A stretch of 64,000 nucleotides of DNA from an uncultured Prevotella sp. (GTDB lineage Bacteria > Bacteroidota > Bacteroidia > Bacteroidales > Bacteroidaceae). The notes below the pieces were generated by a model that was given only the letters and a program-made list of their open reading frames with translations, had not been told where the DNA came from and ran no database searches. The position numbers and the translations under genes are program-made. Location: NCBI GenBank assembly GCA_944320305.1, contig CALUGW010000005.1, positions 57,341 to 121,340 on the forward strand. The letters are read 5' to 3'. Shown here one piece after another: positions 23,238-32,724 of the stretch. Every line of letters starts with the position of its first letter. Positions within the stretch are counted from its first letter, which is position 1.

Positions 23238-24200
23238 TCACTGGTCACTGACACTGACATCACGCACCGTCATATTGCCGCGATGGGGCAACAGACCGGC
23301 CTTGAAGAATATCAGCTGCCCGCGGTAATCGGCTGACATGAAATTGGCAAATCCCCACGGCAGGCCGTGACGGGGATCGTTGAGCAATGCGTAGATGGTG
23401 CGGATGAGCGGGTAATTGCGGTTGTAAAGATAGAACTGGTATGGTTTCCAGCTGCTCTGAACCGTGGCAGGATGTATCTTGCTAACCCCCATCACCCTGA
23501 TGTTGCGCTTGAAAGTAACGTTGGTGGTGTCGCGCTTGTCATTGAGCCAGTTGGATCCGATGATGCCGATGGAATTGGGATGCTTCTCAACAAAGTCTAT
23601 AACCTCGGCCGATTTCTTCACAGCGTAAATGTTAGGACTGTTGATAGGCGTTCCACCGAGAAGGGAATCGACACAATAATGGACAGTGCTTGACTGCTTG
23701 TTGTCGAATGCCACCTCGATGTCGCCGAGCTTTGAACCGGGACGCAGCACGCTCCACGACTTGACCTTGCCGCTAAGAACATCCTGAATCTCCTTGACAG
23801 AAATGATAGTGTCGGGGTTGCTGTTGTTGACAATCAGTGCCAGACCGTCAACAGCAAGGGGAATGGCAATGGGCTGGAACGTGCGGTCGCGCAGATTCTG
23901 CAGCTCCCTCGCGGTGAAATTGCGCGAGGTTATGGCCAGCCACGTCTCCTCTTTCATGAGCATATTGACGGCGTCAAGCTCGTTGGTATAAAGCGGAATG
24001 AGCTTGGCCTGCGGATAGACCGTCTCAAATATCTCGCGCTGCTCGTCGATAATCGGACTGAAACTTTCATCAGAGACAAACTTAATTGTCCCTGATGAAT
24101 AAGTGTCAGTCCTACCGTTTTTAGGCTTGTCATGGCACGAAGCCAGCAAGCCTAAAACGAGAGTTAATCCAACAAAGATGTTGAATGTTCTGATGTTCAT
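23238..24200 (-). CDS. PstS-like substrate-binding lipoprotein
   Basis: 320 residues starting MNIRTFNIFVGLTLVLGLLASC, a lipoprotein signal. The mature protein has the fold signature of phosphate-type ABC binding proteins (GTIKFVSDESFSPIIDEQ, LALIVNNSNPDTIISVKEIQ, and a GSNWLND loop), but the classical SGT/phosphate-binding loop is altered and no pstCAB genes follow. It starts 2 bases after the tonB stop, so it belongs to the Ton operon rather than to a phosphate transporter. The ligand is unknown. Confidence 0.85.
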   Translation of the reverse strand: MNIRTFNIFVGLTLVLGLLASCHDKPKNGRTDTYSSGTIKFVSDESFSPIIDEQREIFETVYPQAKLIPLYTNELDAVNMLMKEETWLAITSRNFTARELQNLRDRTFQPIAIPLAVDGLALIVNNSNPDTIISVKEIQDVLSGKVKSWSVLRPGSKLGDIEVAFDNKQSSTVHYCVDSLLGGTPINSPNIYAVKKSAEVIDFVEKHPNSIGIIGSNWLNDKRDTTNVTFKRNIRVMGVSKIHPATVQSSWKPYQFYLYNRNYPLIRTIYALLNDPRHGLPWGFANFMSADYRGQLIFFKAGLLPHRGNMTVRDVSVSDQ

Positions 24201-24202
24201 TA

Positions 24203-25030
24203 TTACTGCAATCTGAATGTCACAGGAACAGTGTACTTAACGCGCACGGCAGCGCCGTTCTGCTTACCGGGAATCCACTTGGGCATTCCCTGAACAACAC
24301 GCGCAGCCTCCTTGTCGAGAGACGGGTCAACAGACTTGACCACCTTAACATCGGTAATCGAGCCGTCGCGCTCAACAACGAAAGTCACAATAACACGGCC
24401 CTGAACACCGTTCTCCTCAGCAATTGCCGGATACTTGATGTGGGTTGACAGGTACTCAAACAAGGCTGCATCGCCGCCGGGGAACTGAGGCATCTGCTCA
24501 ACAACGTCGAACACCTGCTCCTCAGCCGGTTTCTCCTGGGCAATAACCTCCTTGGCCTTAAGCACCTCGCCGGCAGCCTCGTCGTTACCCTTCACATCGA
24601 AAGAACCGATGGCAATGGCTGTCTTGGCCAAATCATCCTGAGACTTCAGCTCGTCCTCAGGCGCAACATCCTCGTCCTTCTTGATGACAGGCGCAGTAAA
24701 CTTGACGGAGCTTTTAACCTTCTCCACCACTTTCTGCTCCATCTCAATCTTGACGGGCTCCTTGCGCTCAACCTTGGCCTCCTTCTTCTGGGCCAGCTTG
24801 GAAAGCTCGACATCTGTTGTGATGGCGACTTTCTTTGGCATGGCGTTCTCAATTGCCACCTTTGCCCAAACCACACCCATAATAATGGCGATGGCTGCGA
24901 TCACAGTGACAAGAGACCAGAAGTTACGGCGGCCTGTGCTCTTGCGCAGGCGATAAGCGCCATAGTTATGGTTTTTGCCTTCAAAGACGAGATCGACCCA
25001 GCTGTTGTCTATAAGATCTATTTTCGACAT
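24203..25030 (-). CDS. tonB: TonB family energy transducer
   Basis: 275 residues: a cytoplasmic head (SWVDLVFEGKNHNYGAYRLR, a Bacteroidetes TonB signature), one transmembrane segment (WSLVTVIAAIAIIMGVVWAK, ~37-57), a Lys/Glu/Pro linker across the periplasm, and a C-terminal TonB domain from ~residue 190 (FPGGDAALFEYLSTHIKYP, GRVIVTFVVERDGSI, AARVVQGMPKWIPGKQNG). It carries the proton-motive energy from ExbBD to outer-membrane TonB-dependent receptors. Gap to exbD is 35 bases. Confidence 0.95.
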   Translation of the reverse strand: MSKIDLIDNSWVDLVFEGKNHNYGAYRLRKSTGRRNFWSLVTVIAAIAIIMGVVWAKVAIENAMPKKVAITTDVELSKLAQKKEAKVERKEPVKIEMEQKVVEKVKSSVKFTAPVIKKDEDVAPEDELKSQDDLAKTAIAIGSFDVKGNDEAAGEVLKAKEVIAQEKPAEEQVFDVVEQMPQFPGGDAALFEYLSTHIKYPAIAEENGVQGRVIVTFVVERDGSITDVKVVKSVDPSLDKEAARVVQGMPKWIPGKQNGAAVRVKYTVPVTFRLQ

Positions 25031-25065
25031 AAATTCTGCTTTTTTAAATCTTCATCAGTCATTGA

Positions 25066-25713
25066 TTACTTAACACCCCTCAGAGCAAGAAGCTTCTCGT
25101 CGTCGGGAGTAATCTTGTCAATGACGTACTTACCAATGCTGCAAATCTGCATCTCATCGAGAGCTTCAACCATATTATTGTAATTGGCTGTGTCCAAAGG
25201 CTTGATAATGATGGTCAGAACAGGAATCTTCTCACCATTAATGTTACCTTTTCTGAGCTCGTCCAACTCCTTGTTGTACTGCTCCTCGGTCATTGTAGAG
25301 CCGACAGCGGTACGTCTTTCGTCGAGCTTGGCCTTGGCCTGCATGATACGGGCAACGGGGTTGATGCCTTCCTCCGTGGTGTGCTTGATGAGCACGTCAC
25401 GGATTCCCTTGCGTCCCCATGTCGTCTCCTTGACACAATCAGGATTGTCATACTGCGGAATGCCTGCGACATAGTAAATCTTGTCGTTCGCTCCGAGATA
25501 GATTGTGATTGTGTGCGAGGCTTTGGTCACTGATTTCTCCTCGTCTGTCAGCTTCTGGTCGTTAGACGGCATGGTGAGCTGCATTGAAGAGGGCTTGCTG
25601 AGGGTTGTACAAAGCATGAAGAAAGTGATAAGAAGCATCATCATGTCCACCATCGGCGTGAAGTCCACGCGGGTGTTCATCTTCTTCTGCTTGCTTGCTA
25701 TTTTTTTTGCCAT
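25066..25713 (-). CDS. exbD: biopolymer transporter ExbD (second copy)
   Basis: 215 residues with the ExbD/TolR layout: short cytoplasmic head, transmembrane segment with the essential acidic residue (RVDFTPMVDMMMLLITFFML), then a periplasmic domain. The aspartate in MVDMMML is the expected proton-carrying residue. It starts 3 bases after the other exbD and is distinct in sequence from it, with a long insertion between the strands. Forms the energising channel with ExbB. Confidence 0.93.
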   Translation of the reverse strand: MAKKIASKQKKMNTRVDFTPMVDMMMLLITFFMLCTTLSKPSSMQLTMPSNDQKLTDEEKSVTKASHTITIYLGANDKIYYVAGIPQYDNPDCVKETTWGRKGIRDVLIKHTTEEGINPVARIMQAKAKLDERRTAVGSTMTEEQYNKELDELRKGNINGEKIPVLTIIIKPLDTANYNNMVEALDEMQICSIGKYVIDKITPDDEKLLALRGVK

Positions 25714-25716
25714 GTA

Positions 25717-26331
25717 TCAATCCTCCCCTGAAGTTTTAAGATTGGTTATCAGTTGGTAACGGTTCTCATTCATGTCCTGAAGTTCAGACATCATGGTCTT
25801 TACAACCTTGTAGGGCGTCTTGGCGTCGCACTTGATTGCAATCTTGATGTCGGGGTTGGCCTCACGCGCGGCCTTGACCCACTCCTGGAACTCGCTCATT
25901 CCGCCATCGATGCTGTCGGTGGGGATTCCGAGCGTCTTGATCTTCTCGGCCATCTGTTCCTGTTCGAGGGAGAGATACTGACTCAACACGCTCAGCGGCG
26001 CTCCGAACATCGACTCCTGGCTGAAGTTCTTCAGCTGCTGGCTGTTCAGCGATATGCCGAACTTGTCGGTGACGGTCTGGAGCATGGCGTTCATGTTGTT
26101 CTGGTTCTCCGTGCCGAGATAAATCTTGCCATCGTTTCCAACGAGGATGGTCAAGACATCGTTCTCCGGCACTTTGACCTCCGACACCGAGCTTGGCGTG
26201 GTGACTTGAATCGGCTCCGGCTGCAAGAATGTTGATGTCAACATGAAGAAGCACAGAAGCAGCGTCATCACGTCAGACATAGGCGTCATGTCTATCCAGA
26301 TGTCCTTTTTCTGTATTTTTATTTTACCCAT
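25717..26331 (-). CDS. exbD: biopolymer transporter ExbD (first copy)
   Basis: 204 residues. The head MGKIKIQKKDIWIDMTPMSD leads into a transmembrane segment with the conserved acidic residue in DMTPMSDVMTLLLCFFML, and a periplasmic domain of ~165 residues follows. The two exbD copies in tandem are standard for the Bacteroidales Ton operon and may form a heteromeric dimer within the ExbB pentamer. Gap to exbB is 26 bases. Confidence 0.93.
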   Translation of the reverse strand: MGKIKIQKKDIWIDMTPMSDVMTLLLCFFMLTSTFLQPEPIQVTTPSSVSEVKVPENDVLTILVGNDGKIYLGTENQNNMNAMLQTVTDKFGISLNSQQLKNFSQESMFGAPLSVLSQYLSLEQEQMAEKIKTLGIPTDSIDGGMSEFQEWVKAAREANPDIKIAIKCDAKTPYKVVKTMMSELQDMNENRYQLITNLKTSGED

Positions 26332-26357
26332 TAGTTATAATTTAAAAGGTAAAACAA

Positions 26358-27191
26358 TTAAATCTCGTCGGTGTGGTTAACGTCGTATGTTGCAGCTATT
26401 GTATAACCAACCTCGTCGAGTGCGTAAGTAAGCTTGTCGATCTTGTTTGTGTAGAAGTTGTAAACAACCACAGCCACCCAAGATGTGGCAATACCTGAAG
26501 CCGTGTTCACAAGGGCCTCTGAAATACCGGCAGACAGAGCCATAGAGTCAGCGCCGCCACCGCTTGACAGAGCCTGGAACGAACGGATCATACCCAACAC
26601 AGTACCGAACAGAGCGGTAAGAGTACCGAGGGTAACGATTGTTGCAACGATAGGCAGGTTCATCTGCAGGGTAGGCATCTCAAGCTGGGTTGCCTCCTCG
26701 TGTGCCTGCTGGATCTTTGCGATCTTCTGGGCCTTCTTCATGGTGTTGTTGGCCTCAACATCCTTGTAAGCGTTGATTGAGGCAGAAACCACGTTGGCCA
26801 CAGAACCGCGCATCTTGTCGCAGAGAGCCTGAGCCTCGGTGAACTTGCCGGCCTTGATAAGACCCTTAACCTGTGCGGTGAACTTGGAAAGGTTCATTGT
26901 TCCGAATGCTGACTTAAGAGCGAAATAGCGCTCAACGCCAAGGCAAACCACAGTGAGGAACAGCGTGAAGATAAGACCTACCACAGGACCTCCTTTATAA
27001 ACGGTACCGGCAAGGTTTGCAGGGTGTGCGTTAAGGTCGCCGCCCACGAAGTTGTCGGGACTTCCGAGTACGAAGAAATAGAAGCAATATGCGATAATAC
27101 AGCATATCACCATGATCCAGATTGCGTTCTTAATACCTCCGAACCCCTGTTTTTTCTTAGCCGGGGCTACAGCTTTTGTTGAAGTTGCCAT
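26358..27191 (-). CDS. exbB: MotA/TolQ/ExbB proton channel protein
   Basis: 277 residues with membrane segments at ~25-45 (IWIMVICCIIAYCFYFFVLG), ~72-92 (VVGLIFTLFLTVVCLGVERY), ~180-205 (LPIVATIVTLGTLTALFGTV) and ~225-245. The last two with the LTALFGTVLGMIRSF motif are diagnostic of ExbB/TolQ. First gene of the operon exbB-exbD-exbD-tonB-pstS-like-TPR, with a -7 box 107 bases upstream. It forms the pentameric ring that, with ExbD, powers TonB. Confidence 0.95.
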   Translation of the reverse strand: MATSTKAVAPAKKKQGFGGIKNAIWIMVICCIIAYCFYFFVLGSPDNFVGGDLNAHPANLAGTVYKGGPVVGLIFTLFLTVVCLGVERYFALKSAFGTMNLSKFTAQVKGLIKAGKFTEAQALCDKMRGSVANVVSASINAYKDVEANNTMKKAQKIAKIQQAHEEATQLEMPTLQMNLPIVATIVTLGTLTALFGTVLGMIRSFQALSSGGGADSMALSAGISEALVNTASGIATSWVAVVVYNFYTNKIDKLTYALDEVGYTIAATYDVNHTDEI

Positions 27192-27297
27192 AATTGATTG
27201 ATGTTTTGTTTATGAATTAATAATGATATTGTTTTTAGTCTTGCTCAGCCGGCGCACATATGGCCGCTTGTGGAAAGTGGTTTTCGTTTCAATGCAG

Positions 27298-27305
27298 CAA
27301 AGATA
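27298..27305 (-). promoter_or_regulatory. -7 box of the Ton operon
   Basis: TATCTTTG on the minus strand upstream of exbB. No good TTTG -33 box is seen at the expected distance. Confidence 0.5.
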
Positions 27306-27390
27306 ATAAATTTAGGAATAGGTTTACCTTCACTTAACATCTTTTAATCCTCTTATTGAAAAAAAGAATACATTTCCACTGCCACACGCC

Positions 27391-28584
27391 TTATTTCAGC
27401 TTAGAAAGAGCCTCCTTTATGCGTCTCATCGCCTCGCGGATGCTGTCCTCGTCTGTGGCATAGCTCATGCGGAAGCACTCCGGGTCGCCGAACGCGTCGC
27501 CGCCCACAGTGGCCACATGTGCCTTTTCGAGCAGATACATTGCGAAATCTGTAGAATTGGAGATTGTCGTCTCTCCGTCCGACTTGTCGAAGAAGCCGCT
27601 GCACTTGGGGAACACGTAGAAAGCGCCCTCTGGCACATTGACCTCGAGGCCGGGAATATCCTTTGTGAGAGACACTATCAGGTCGCGGCGCCTGTGGAAG
27701 GCCTGCCTCATTGTCTCCACGCATTCCTGCACCGACGTGTAGGCGGCCTCTGCGGCTTTCTGGCTGACGGAGCAAGGGCCGCTGGTGTACTGGCCCTGAA
27801 GCTTGTTGCAGCCTTTGACAATCCATTCCGGGGCGGCGATAAAGCCTATGCGCCAGCCTGTCATGGCGTAAGCCTTTGACACGCCGTTGACAATTATCGT
27901 GCGCTCTTTCATGCCCTCAAACTGGGCTATGCTCTCGTGGCGGCCTGTATAAATGATGTGCTCGTAGATCTCGTCTGCCAAGACGAACATATCCTCATGG
28001 CGCTTTATGACCTCCGCCAGCCCTGCCAGCTCGGCCTTCGAATACACGCTGCCTGTAGGGTTGCTCGGCGAGCAGAGTATCAGCAGGCGCGTTTTCGGCG
28101 TTATGGCAGCCTCAAGCTGTGCGGGAGTCATCTTGAAGTTCTGGTCGAATCCGGCGTTGACAATCACGGGAACGCCACCGGCCAGCTTCACCATCTGCGG
28201 ATAAGACACCCAATAGGGAGCGGGGATGATGACCTCCTCGCCGTCGTTGACAAGAGCCATGACCGTATTGCAGACACTCTGCTTGGCGCCGTTTGACACC
28301 AGTATCTCGTTGATACCGTACTCCAGCCCGTTCTCGTTCTTAAGCTTGGCGGCAATGGCCTTGCGCAAATCGGGATAGCCCGGCACCGGCGAATATTTTG
28401 AATAGTTCTCGTCAACCGCTCTTTTTGCGGCAGCCTTGATATGGTCAGGAGTGTTAAAGTCCGGCTCTCCCACACTGAGGTTTATGACATCGATGCCCTG
28501 AGCCTTCATCTCAGAGCTTTTCTGCGACATTGCGAGCGTGGCCGATGGCGCGAGGCGCTGCAAACGTTCTGATAGTTGTGCCAT
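27391..28584 (-). CDS. PLP-dependent aminotransferase, aspartate aminotransferase type
   Basis: 397 residues of the class I/II fold. Visible are NLSVGEPDFNTPDHI near the N-terminus, the PPVPGYPDLR-like SPVPGYPDLRKAIA, SNPTGSVYS, the aspartate in VLADEIYEHIIY, the PLP-binding lysine in NGVSKAYAMTGWRIGF, and a C-terminal arginine in FRMSYATDE for the substrate carboxylate. It should interconvert aspartate and oxaloacetate with 2-oxoglutarate/glutamate; some relatives accept aromatic or prephenate substrates. A TAATTTTG box at 28616-28609 lies right upstream. Monocistronic. Confidence 0.9.
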   Translation of the reverse strand: MAQLSERLQRLAPSATLAMSQKSSEMKAQGIDVINLSVGEPDFNTPDHIKAAAKRAVDENYSKYSPVPGYPDLRKAIAAKLKNENGLEYGINEILVSNGAKQSVCNTVMALVNDGEEVIIPAPYWVSYPQMVKLAGGVPVIVNAGFDQNFKMTPAQLEAAITPKTRLLILCSPSNPTGSVYSKAELAGLAEVIKRHEDMFVLADEIYEHIIYTGRHESIAQFEGMKERTIIVNGVSKAYAMTGWRIGFIAAPEWIVKGCNKLQGQYTSGPCSVSQKAAEAAYTSVQECVETMRQAFHRRRDLIVSLTKDIPGLEVNVPEGAFYVFPKCSGFFDKSDGETTISNSTDFAMYLLEKAHVATVGGDAFGDPECFRMSYATDEDSIREAMRRIKEALSKLK

Positions 28585-28608
28585 ACTTTTCTTGTATTTT
28601 TATATTTG

Positions 28609-28616
28609 CAAAATTA
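28609..28616 (-). promoter_or_regulatory. -7 box of the aminotransferase gene
   Basis: TAATTTTG on the minus strand, 25 bases upstream of the start codon. Confidence 0.5.
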
Positions 28617-28696
28617 ATTAATTTATTTCGCCTGAAGAAAGAATTAATCTATTTTATGTGTTTCTTCAACGAATTGTAACAGTAATCCCGCCCTGC

Positions 28697-29932
28697 TCAC
28701 AAGTGGAGCGTGTGCCCCATGCGGTCTTTTTTTGTCTTGAGGTAATTATAGTCATACTCGTTGGGCGTCACCTCGATGGGCACGTTCTCAACTATCTCAA
28801 GTCCGTAAGCCTCCAGCCCCACGCGCTTTGTGGGATTGTTTGTCAGCAGCCTCATCTTGTGCACGCCGAGATGGCGCAGCATCTGCGCGCCGCAGCCGTA
28901 ATCGCGCTCGTCGGGCTTGAAGCCCAGATGCACGTTGGCGTCCACCGTGTCGAGTCCCTCTTCCTGCAGTTTGTAAGCCTTGATCTTGTTCATCAGGCCG
29001 ATACCGCGCCCTTCCTGCTGCATGTAAATGAGCACGCCCTTGCCCTCCTTCTCAATCATCTCCATGGCCTTGTGCAGCTGCTCGCCGCAGTCGCAGCGCT
29101 TGCTGCCGAGAATGTCGCCCGTGGCGCACGACGAATGCACGCGCACGAGCACAGGCTCGTCTGGCCGCCACGTGCCTTTGATCAGCGCCATGTGCTCCAG
29201 TCCGCTGCTGGTCTGCCTGAACGGTATCAGCTTGAAGTGGCCGTGAGCCGTGGGCATATCGACCTCCGTGCCAACCTCGATGAGCGACTCTGTGCGCAGG
29301 CGGTACGCTATCAAGTCTTTGATGGCAATAACCTTCAGGCCGTGCTCATCGGCAAAAGCCCTCAGCTCCGGCAGTCTGGCCATGGTGCCGTCTTCGTTCA
29401 TTATCTCCATGAGCGCGCCGGCAGGATAAAGGCCGGCCAGCTTGCACAGGTCCACGGTGGCCTCGGTGTGGCCCGAGCGTCGCAGCACCCCGTGGTCCTG
29501 GGCGTAGAGCGGATTGATGTGGCCCGGGCGCCCGAACGTCTGTGGTGTGGATGCCGGGTCGGCCAGAGCGAGAATGGTGGCCGCACGGTCGTGTGCCGAC
29601 ACTCCTGTCGTGCACCCCTCCAGCTTGTCAACGGTGACGGTGAACGGAGTTCCCAGCACCGATGTGTTGTCCTCCACCTGGCGCGGCAGGTCCAACTCGT
29701 CGCAGCGGCTCATCGTTATCGGCGCGCACAGCACCCCGCGGGCGTGCTTCAGCATGAAGTTCACTTTCTCCGGAGTAATCTTCTCCGCCGCAATGATAAG
29801 GTCGCCCTCGTTCTCGCGGTCCTCGTCGTCAACGACAATAACAAACTTGCCCTCGCGGAAATCCTCAAGGGCCTCTTCTATGGTGTCAAGCTTTATATTT
29901 TCCATATCTTGTTCTGCAAAAATGTTTCTCAC
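28697..29932 (-). CDS. ribBA: 3,4-dihydroxy-2-butanone 4-phosphate synthase / GTP cyclohydrolase II
   Basis: 411 residues, bifunctional. Residues 1-~205 are the RibB part ([60 protein letters not shown]), and ~210-411 the RibA part with zinc cysteines [14 protein letters not shown] and [24 protein letters not shown]-like LLTNNPTKR. It makes both the first carbohydrate and pyrimidine precursors of riboflavin. It starts 10 bases after the LptF/G-type permease gene ends and so is probably co-transcribed with it; no FMN riboswitch is visible in front. Confidence 0.95.
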   Translation of the reverse strand: MRNIFAEQDMENIKLDTIEEALEDFREGKFVIVVDDEDRENEGDLIIAAEKITPEKVNFMLKHARGVLCAPITMSRCDELDLPRQVEDNTSVLGTPFTVTVDKLEGCTTGVSAHDRAATILALADPASTPQTFGRPGHINPLYAQDHGVLRRSGHTEATVDLCKLAGLYPAGALMEIMNEDGTMARLPELRAFADEHGLKVIAIKDLIAYRLRTESLIEVGTEVDMPTAHGHFKLIPFRQTSSGLEHMALIKGTWRPDEPVLVRVHSSCATGDILGSKRCDCGEQLHKAMEMIEKEGKGVLIYMQQEGRGIGLMNKIKAYKLQEEGLDTVDANVHLGFKPDERDYGCGAQMLRHLGVHKMRLLTNNPTKRVGLEAYGLEIVENVPIEVTPNEYDYNYLKTKKDRMGHTLHL

Positions 29933-29942
29933 TGTGTGTGTC

Positions 29943-31862
29943 TCACCGGCCGCCGGCCTCGCGCGGCCTCATCTCGCCGATTCTGGCCACTATGGCGTCG
30001 TTGGCGGCACGGATTGCCTTCAGGTCGCGCATCAGCCGGAAGCGGAACCGCACCATTCTTATATAAAAGAAGATTCCCAGCGGCAGCAACACGCCCACCG
30101 TGGCGTTGAGCCACTTGCTGCGGAACGGCCGTGTGTGGGCGTGCGTGGCCATAATCGGATATTTGTTAAGCACCGTGAGCACCACCTTGTCCTTGGTGTT
30201 CGACAGGTCTTCAATCACCTCCTCCAGCTCGTCGCTGATGATTCTTATGCCCCGGTCGTCGCCCTCGCGGAAGAACACCTTCAGCGGATTTGGCAGCCGC
30301 ATCAGGTTGTGCATCCGCGAGTATTCCTCGATGTCCTCGCTCACCTTTGCCAGTCTCTTGGCGTCGGCCGCGTAGTCAGGGTCATTGATTATCACCTCTT
30401 TCCTGAACACATGACGCTTGCGGCGCAGACCGAGCATCGAATAAGCCACAGAGATGTAAAGGTCGATGTTGAACACCGTGGAGTCGCTGTTGGCCTTGTA
30501 GGTGAAGAACACGGCCAGAGGCGTCAGCACGGCCGTTGATATCAGCTTGCCGAACCACACCGTCCACACTCCGTCGCGGGCCATCTTCATGCCGGAGTTC
30601 TCAAAGATAAAGTAAACGATGAACACCAGCACCGAGATTATCACCGGCACGCCCAGCCCGCCCTTGCGGATGATGGCGCCCAGCGGCGCGCCTATGAAGA
30701 AGAAGATGACGCACGACAAGGCCAGCGTCACCTTGCCGATGGCCTCTATCTGGTGGCGCCTGACGTTGCGGTTCAGCCCCGACATATAGTCGCCCTTCAT
30801 GTTCAGGTCGGAGGCATACATCTGCACGTTGGTCAGCGCGGCCTTCATGGCGCGCTGCTTCAGCTCCGGCGGCAGGCTGAGATACACGGAGTCTACGTCG
30901 AGCGTATCCGACCGCCCCGCAGCCACAGCTCTGGCCGAGTCCTCTCGGCTGATCGGCGGCATCTGGAACGTGGTGCGCCTCGACTCGTCGAAGAACGAGT
31001 GCGCCACACTGTCGTTGAACGTCCTCATCGAGTCGAGGTCTTCGAATATCCGTCCCATGCTCTTTGTCGTGGCGCTCTGCGATATTCCGGCGGCGTCGGC
31101 CATGTTGAACCCGCCGTCGAAGTCGAGCACTATGCGCTTCATCCCGAACGTCTCGCGGCGGTAAGGCACGCTCGCGCTGCCCGCCAGGTCCTGCGACCTC
31201 ATGTTCTCAAACCACTCGCCGCTGTAGAGCGTCAGCAGCAGGTGCTTCTTCTCCGCCGTAGACTGCAGCCGCCCCGAGTCGGCCAGTATTATGGCCGCGT
31301 CCTCATAGCTGCCGTTCATGCGGTATATCATCACGCCGTAGAGCATTCCTGTGCCCACGGCCTTCTTCTGCACGTAAATGTTGCAATTGGGTATTCCATC
31401 GTAGAATATCCCCTCGGGAATCTCCAACTCCGGACTGGTCTGCTTCATCGACAGCAGCAGCTGGCTGAACGAGCGGTTGGCCTGAGGCCCGATCACGTTC
31501 TGGAAGTAGAACGAGCAGCAGGCCAGCATTATCACAACGACAATCAGCGAGCGCATGGCCTGCATGAGCGATATGCCGGCCGCCTTGATGGCCGTAAGCT
31601 CGGAGCTTTCGCCCAGATTGCCGAACGTGATGAGCGACGACAGCAGCACAGCCAGCGGCAGGGCCTGCGGCACAAGCATCAGCCCCATGTACCAGAAGAA
31701 CTGCGCCAGGATGCCTATAGAGAGCCCCTTGCCGATCAGCTCGTCAACATAGCGCCAAAGAAACTGCATCATCAGCACAAACTGGCAGATGAAAAACGTT
31801 CCGAGGAACAGCAGCCCGAACTGCTTGGCAATGAAAATGTCTAACTTCTTTATGCGGAGCAT
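29943..31862 (-). CDS. LptF/LptG family permease (YjgP/YjgQ)
   Basis: 639 residues. Three transmembrane segments lie in the first ~130 residues ([54 protein letters not shown]) with the family motif [14 protein letters not shown] between. A periplasmic domain and three more segments follow ([56 protein letters not shown]). A ~170-residue soluble extension and a seventh membrane segment ([16 protein letters not shown]) are added at the C-terminus, longer than in E. coli. It should be part of the lipopolysaccharide export ABC transporter LptBFG. TAATTTTG at 31921-31914 is a likely -7 box. Confidence 0.88.
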   Translation of the reverse strand: MLRIKKLDIFIAKQFGLLFLGTFFICQFVLMMQFLWRYVDELIGKGLSIGILAQFFWYMGLMLVPQALPLAVLLSSLITFGNLGESSELTAIKAAGISLMQAMRSLIVVVIMLACCSFYFQNVIGPQANRSFSQLLLSMKQTSPELEIPEGIFYDGIPNCNIYVQKKAVGTGMLYGVMIYRMNGSYEDAAIILADSGRLQSTAEKKHLLLTLYSGEWFENMRSQDLAGSASVPYRRETFGMKRIVLDFDGGFNMADAAGISQSATTKSMGRIFEDLDSMRTFNDSVAHSFFDESRRTTFQMPPISREDSARAVAAGRSDTLDVDSVYLSLPPELKQRAMKAALTNVQMYASDLNMKGDYMSGLNRNVRRHQIEAIGKVTLALSCVIFFFIGAPLGAIIRKGGLGVPVIISVLVFIVYFIFENSGMKMARDGVWTVWFGKLISTAVLTPLAVFFTYKANSDSTVFNIDLYISVAYSMLGLRRKRHVFRKEVIINDPDYAADAKRLAKVSEDIEEYSRMHNLMRLPNPLKVFFREGDDRGIRIISDELEEVIEDLSNTKDKVVLTVLNKYPIMATHAHTRPFRSKWLNATVGVLLPLGIFFYIRMVRFRFRLMRDLKAIRAANDAIVARIGEMRPREAGGR

Positions 31863-31913
31863 TTCTGATTGTCTGTGATTGTGAGAGGCCGTCGCTGCCT
31901 ACGTCCCGACCTG

Positions 31914-31921
31914 CAAAATTA
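31914..31921 (-). promoter_or_regulatory. -7 box of the LptF/G-ribBA operon
   Basis: TAATTTTG on the minus strand, 52 bases upstream of the permease start. Confidence 0.5.
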
Positions 31922-31969
31922 GCACAAAAAAGTCATAGTGCGTCTCTTTTTGCCGTTTTTTGCAGTTTT

Positions 31970-32383
31970 TTACAATCCGCTCACCGCGTGCAGCCGGCTC
32001 AGGTTGTCGCGCCAAAGACTGCGCAGGCCGTCCTCGTCGCCGTCATCGGCAAAGTCCGTTATGAGCAGGGTCAGCGTGCCGGTGACCTCGCTCACGGCTA
32101 TCCGCAGCTCCCAGTATTCAGCCTCCGACTGCTCCGCCTCCCACCTCAGCCTTATGTGGCTGAACTTCGCGCGGTCCACAAGCCGCGACACCTTGACGTC
32201 CTGGCCGCTCCAGCTCTCGCCCCACGTAAAGGTCATTGTCTCGCCCTCCTCCTCCACTCTGTCCGCAAGCCACTTCTGCAGCCCTGCCGCATCGCTTATC
32301 ATCTTCCAGACAATCGTAGGCGACTTCACCGACAACGGATACTCGACCACAATCTTCTTCCGCCCCATATTTTCCGCTTTCAT
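31970..32383 (-). CDS. START-like domain protein (SRPBCC superfamily)
   Basis: 137 residues beginning MKAENMGRKKIVVEYPLSVK. The body has the pattern of the Bacteroidetes START-like family related to AHSA1: IVWKMISDAAGLQKWLADRV near the start, TFTWGESWSG in the middle, and a final amphipathic helix LRSLWRDNLSRLHAVSGL. No signal peptide. Ligand and function are unknown. An internal ATG at MGRKK is an alternative start. It has its own promoter and is followed by the LptF/G operon in the same direction. Confidence 0.85.
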   Translation of the reverse strand: MKAENMGRKKIVVEYPLSVKSPTIVWKMISDAAGLQKWLADRVEEEGETMTFTWGESWSGQDVKVSRLVDRAKFSHIRLRWEAEQSEAEYWELRIAVSEVTGTLTLLITDFADDGDEDGLRSLWRDNLSRLHAVSGL

Positions 32384-32420
32384 ACTATAATAAATAGGTG
32401 TGGTTTTGTGTTAGCTGCCA

Positions 32421-32450
32421 CAAAAATACATTTTTTCGGCTAAAACCAAA
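32421..32450 (-). promoter_or_regulatory. promoter of the START-like gene
   Basis: On the minus strand TTTG (32450-32447), 18 bases, TATTTTTG (32428-32421). Confidence 0.6.
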
Positions 32451-32468
32451 ACAAAATCATGTAAAAGT

Positions 32469-32499
32469 TTTGTGAATTCATTTTTTTGTCTTACCTTTG
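32469..32499 (+). promoter_or_regulatory. promoter of tRNA-Met
   Basis: TTTG at 32469-32472, 19 bases, TACCTTTG at 32492-32499, one of the best consensus promoters in the window. Confidence 0.75.
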
Positions 32500-32518
32500 C
32501 ACCCGCAAAACAACGGAT

Positions 32519-32592
32519 GGCGGGATAGCTCAGCTGGTTAGAGCGTCGGATTCATAATCCGGAGGTCGTGGGTTCGGGTCCCACCCCCGCTA
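32519..32592 (+). tRNA. tRNA-Met (CAU)
   Basis: A complete cloverleaf: D stem GCTC/GAGC, anticodon stem TCGGA/TCCGG with loop TTCATAA (anticodon CAT), T stem GTGGG/CCCAC with loop TTCGGGT. The acceptor GGCGGGA pairs with CCCCGCT with a G-U first pair and one A-C mismatch next to position 8. A37 and the paired acceptor start favour elongator Met; a CAU tRNA that is converted to isoleucine cannot be excluded. No CCA is encoded. Confidence 0.9.
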
Positions 32593-32600
32593 CACAACGC

Positions 32601-32637
32601 GCCCTGTAAGTCACGGATTTACAGGGCTTTTTATTTC
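32601..32637 (+). terminator. terminator of tRNA-Met
   Basis: GCCCTGTAA pairs with TTACAGGGC (9 bp, perfect), followed by TTTTTATTTCT. Confidence 0.85.
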
Positions 32638-32643
32638 TACAAG

Positions 32644-32687
32644 TTGAGACCTCTGCAAAACCCTTTCTCCTTTTGCAGAGGTCTCAA
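32644..32687. repeat. 17-bp perfect inverted repeat at the end of the exporter operon
   Basis: 32644-32660 is the reverse complement of 32671-32687 with a 10-base pyrimidine loop. The arm TTGAGACCTCTGCAAAA resembles palindromic repeats that I recall from other Bacteroidetes. It lies 37 bases after the tolC-like stop and may stop or protect that transcript, though no T-run follows on the minus strand. Confidence 0.7.
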
Positions 32688-32724
32688 TATAGATGTCCGC
32701 AATCTGCGTAAACGTCGAAAGCGC

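Noticed and set aside
28585-28696. FMN riboswitch associated with ribBA
   Set aside because: ribBA is behind the permease gene with a 10-base gap and no RFN-like sequence is visible either there or upstream of the operon.
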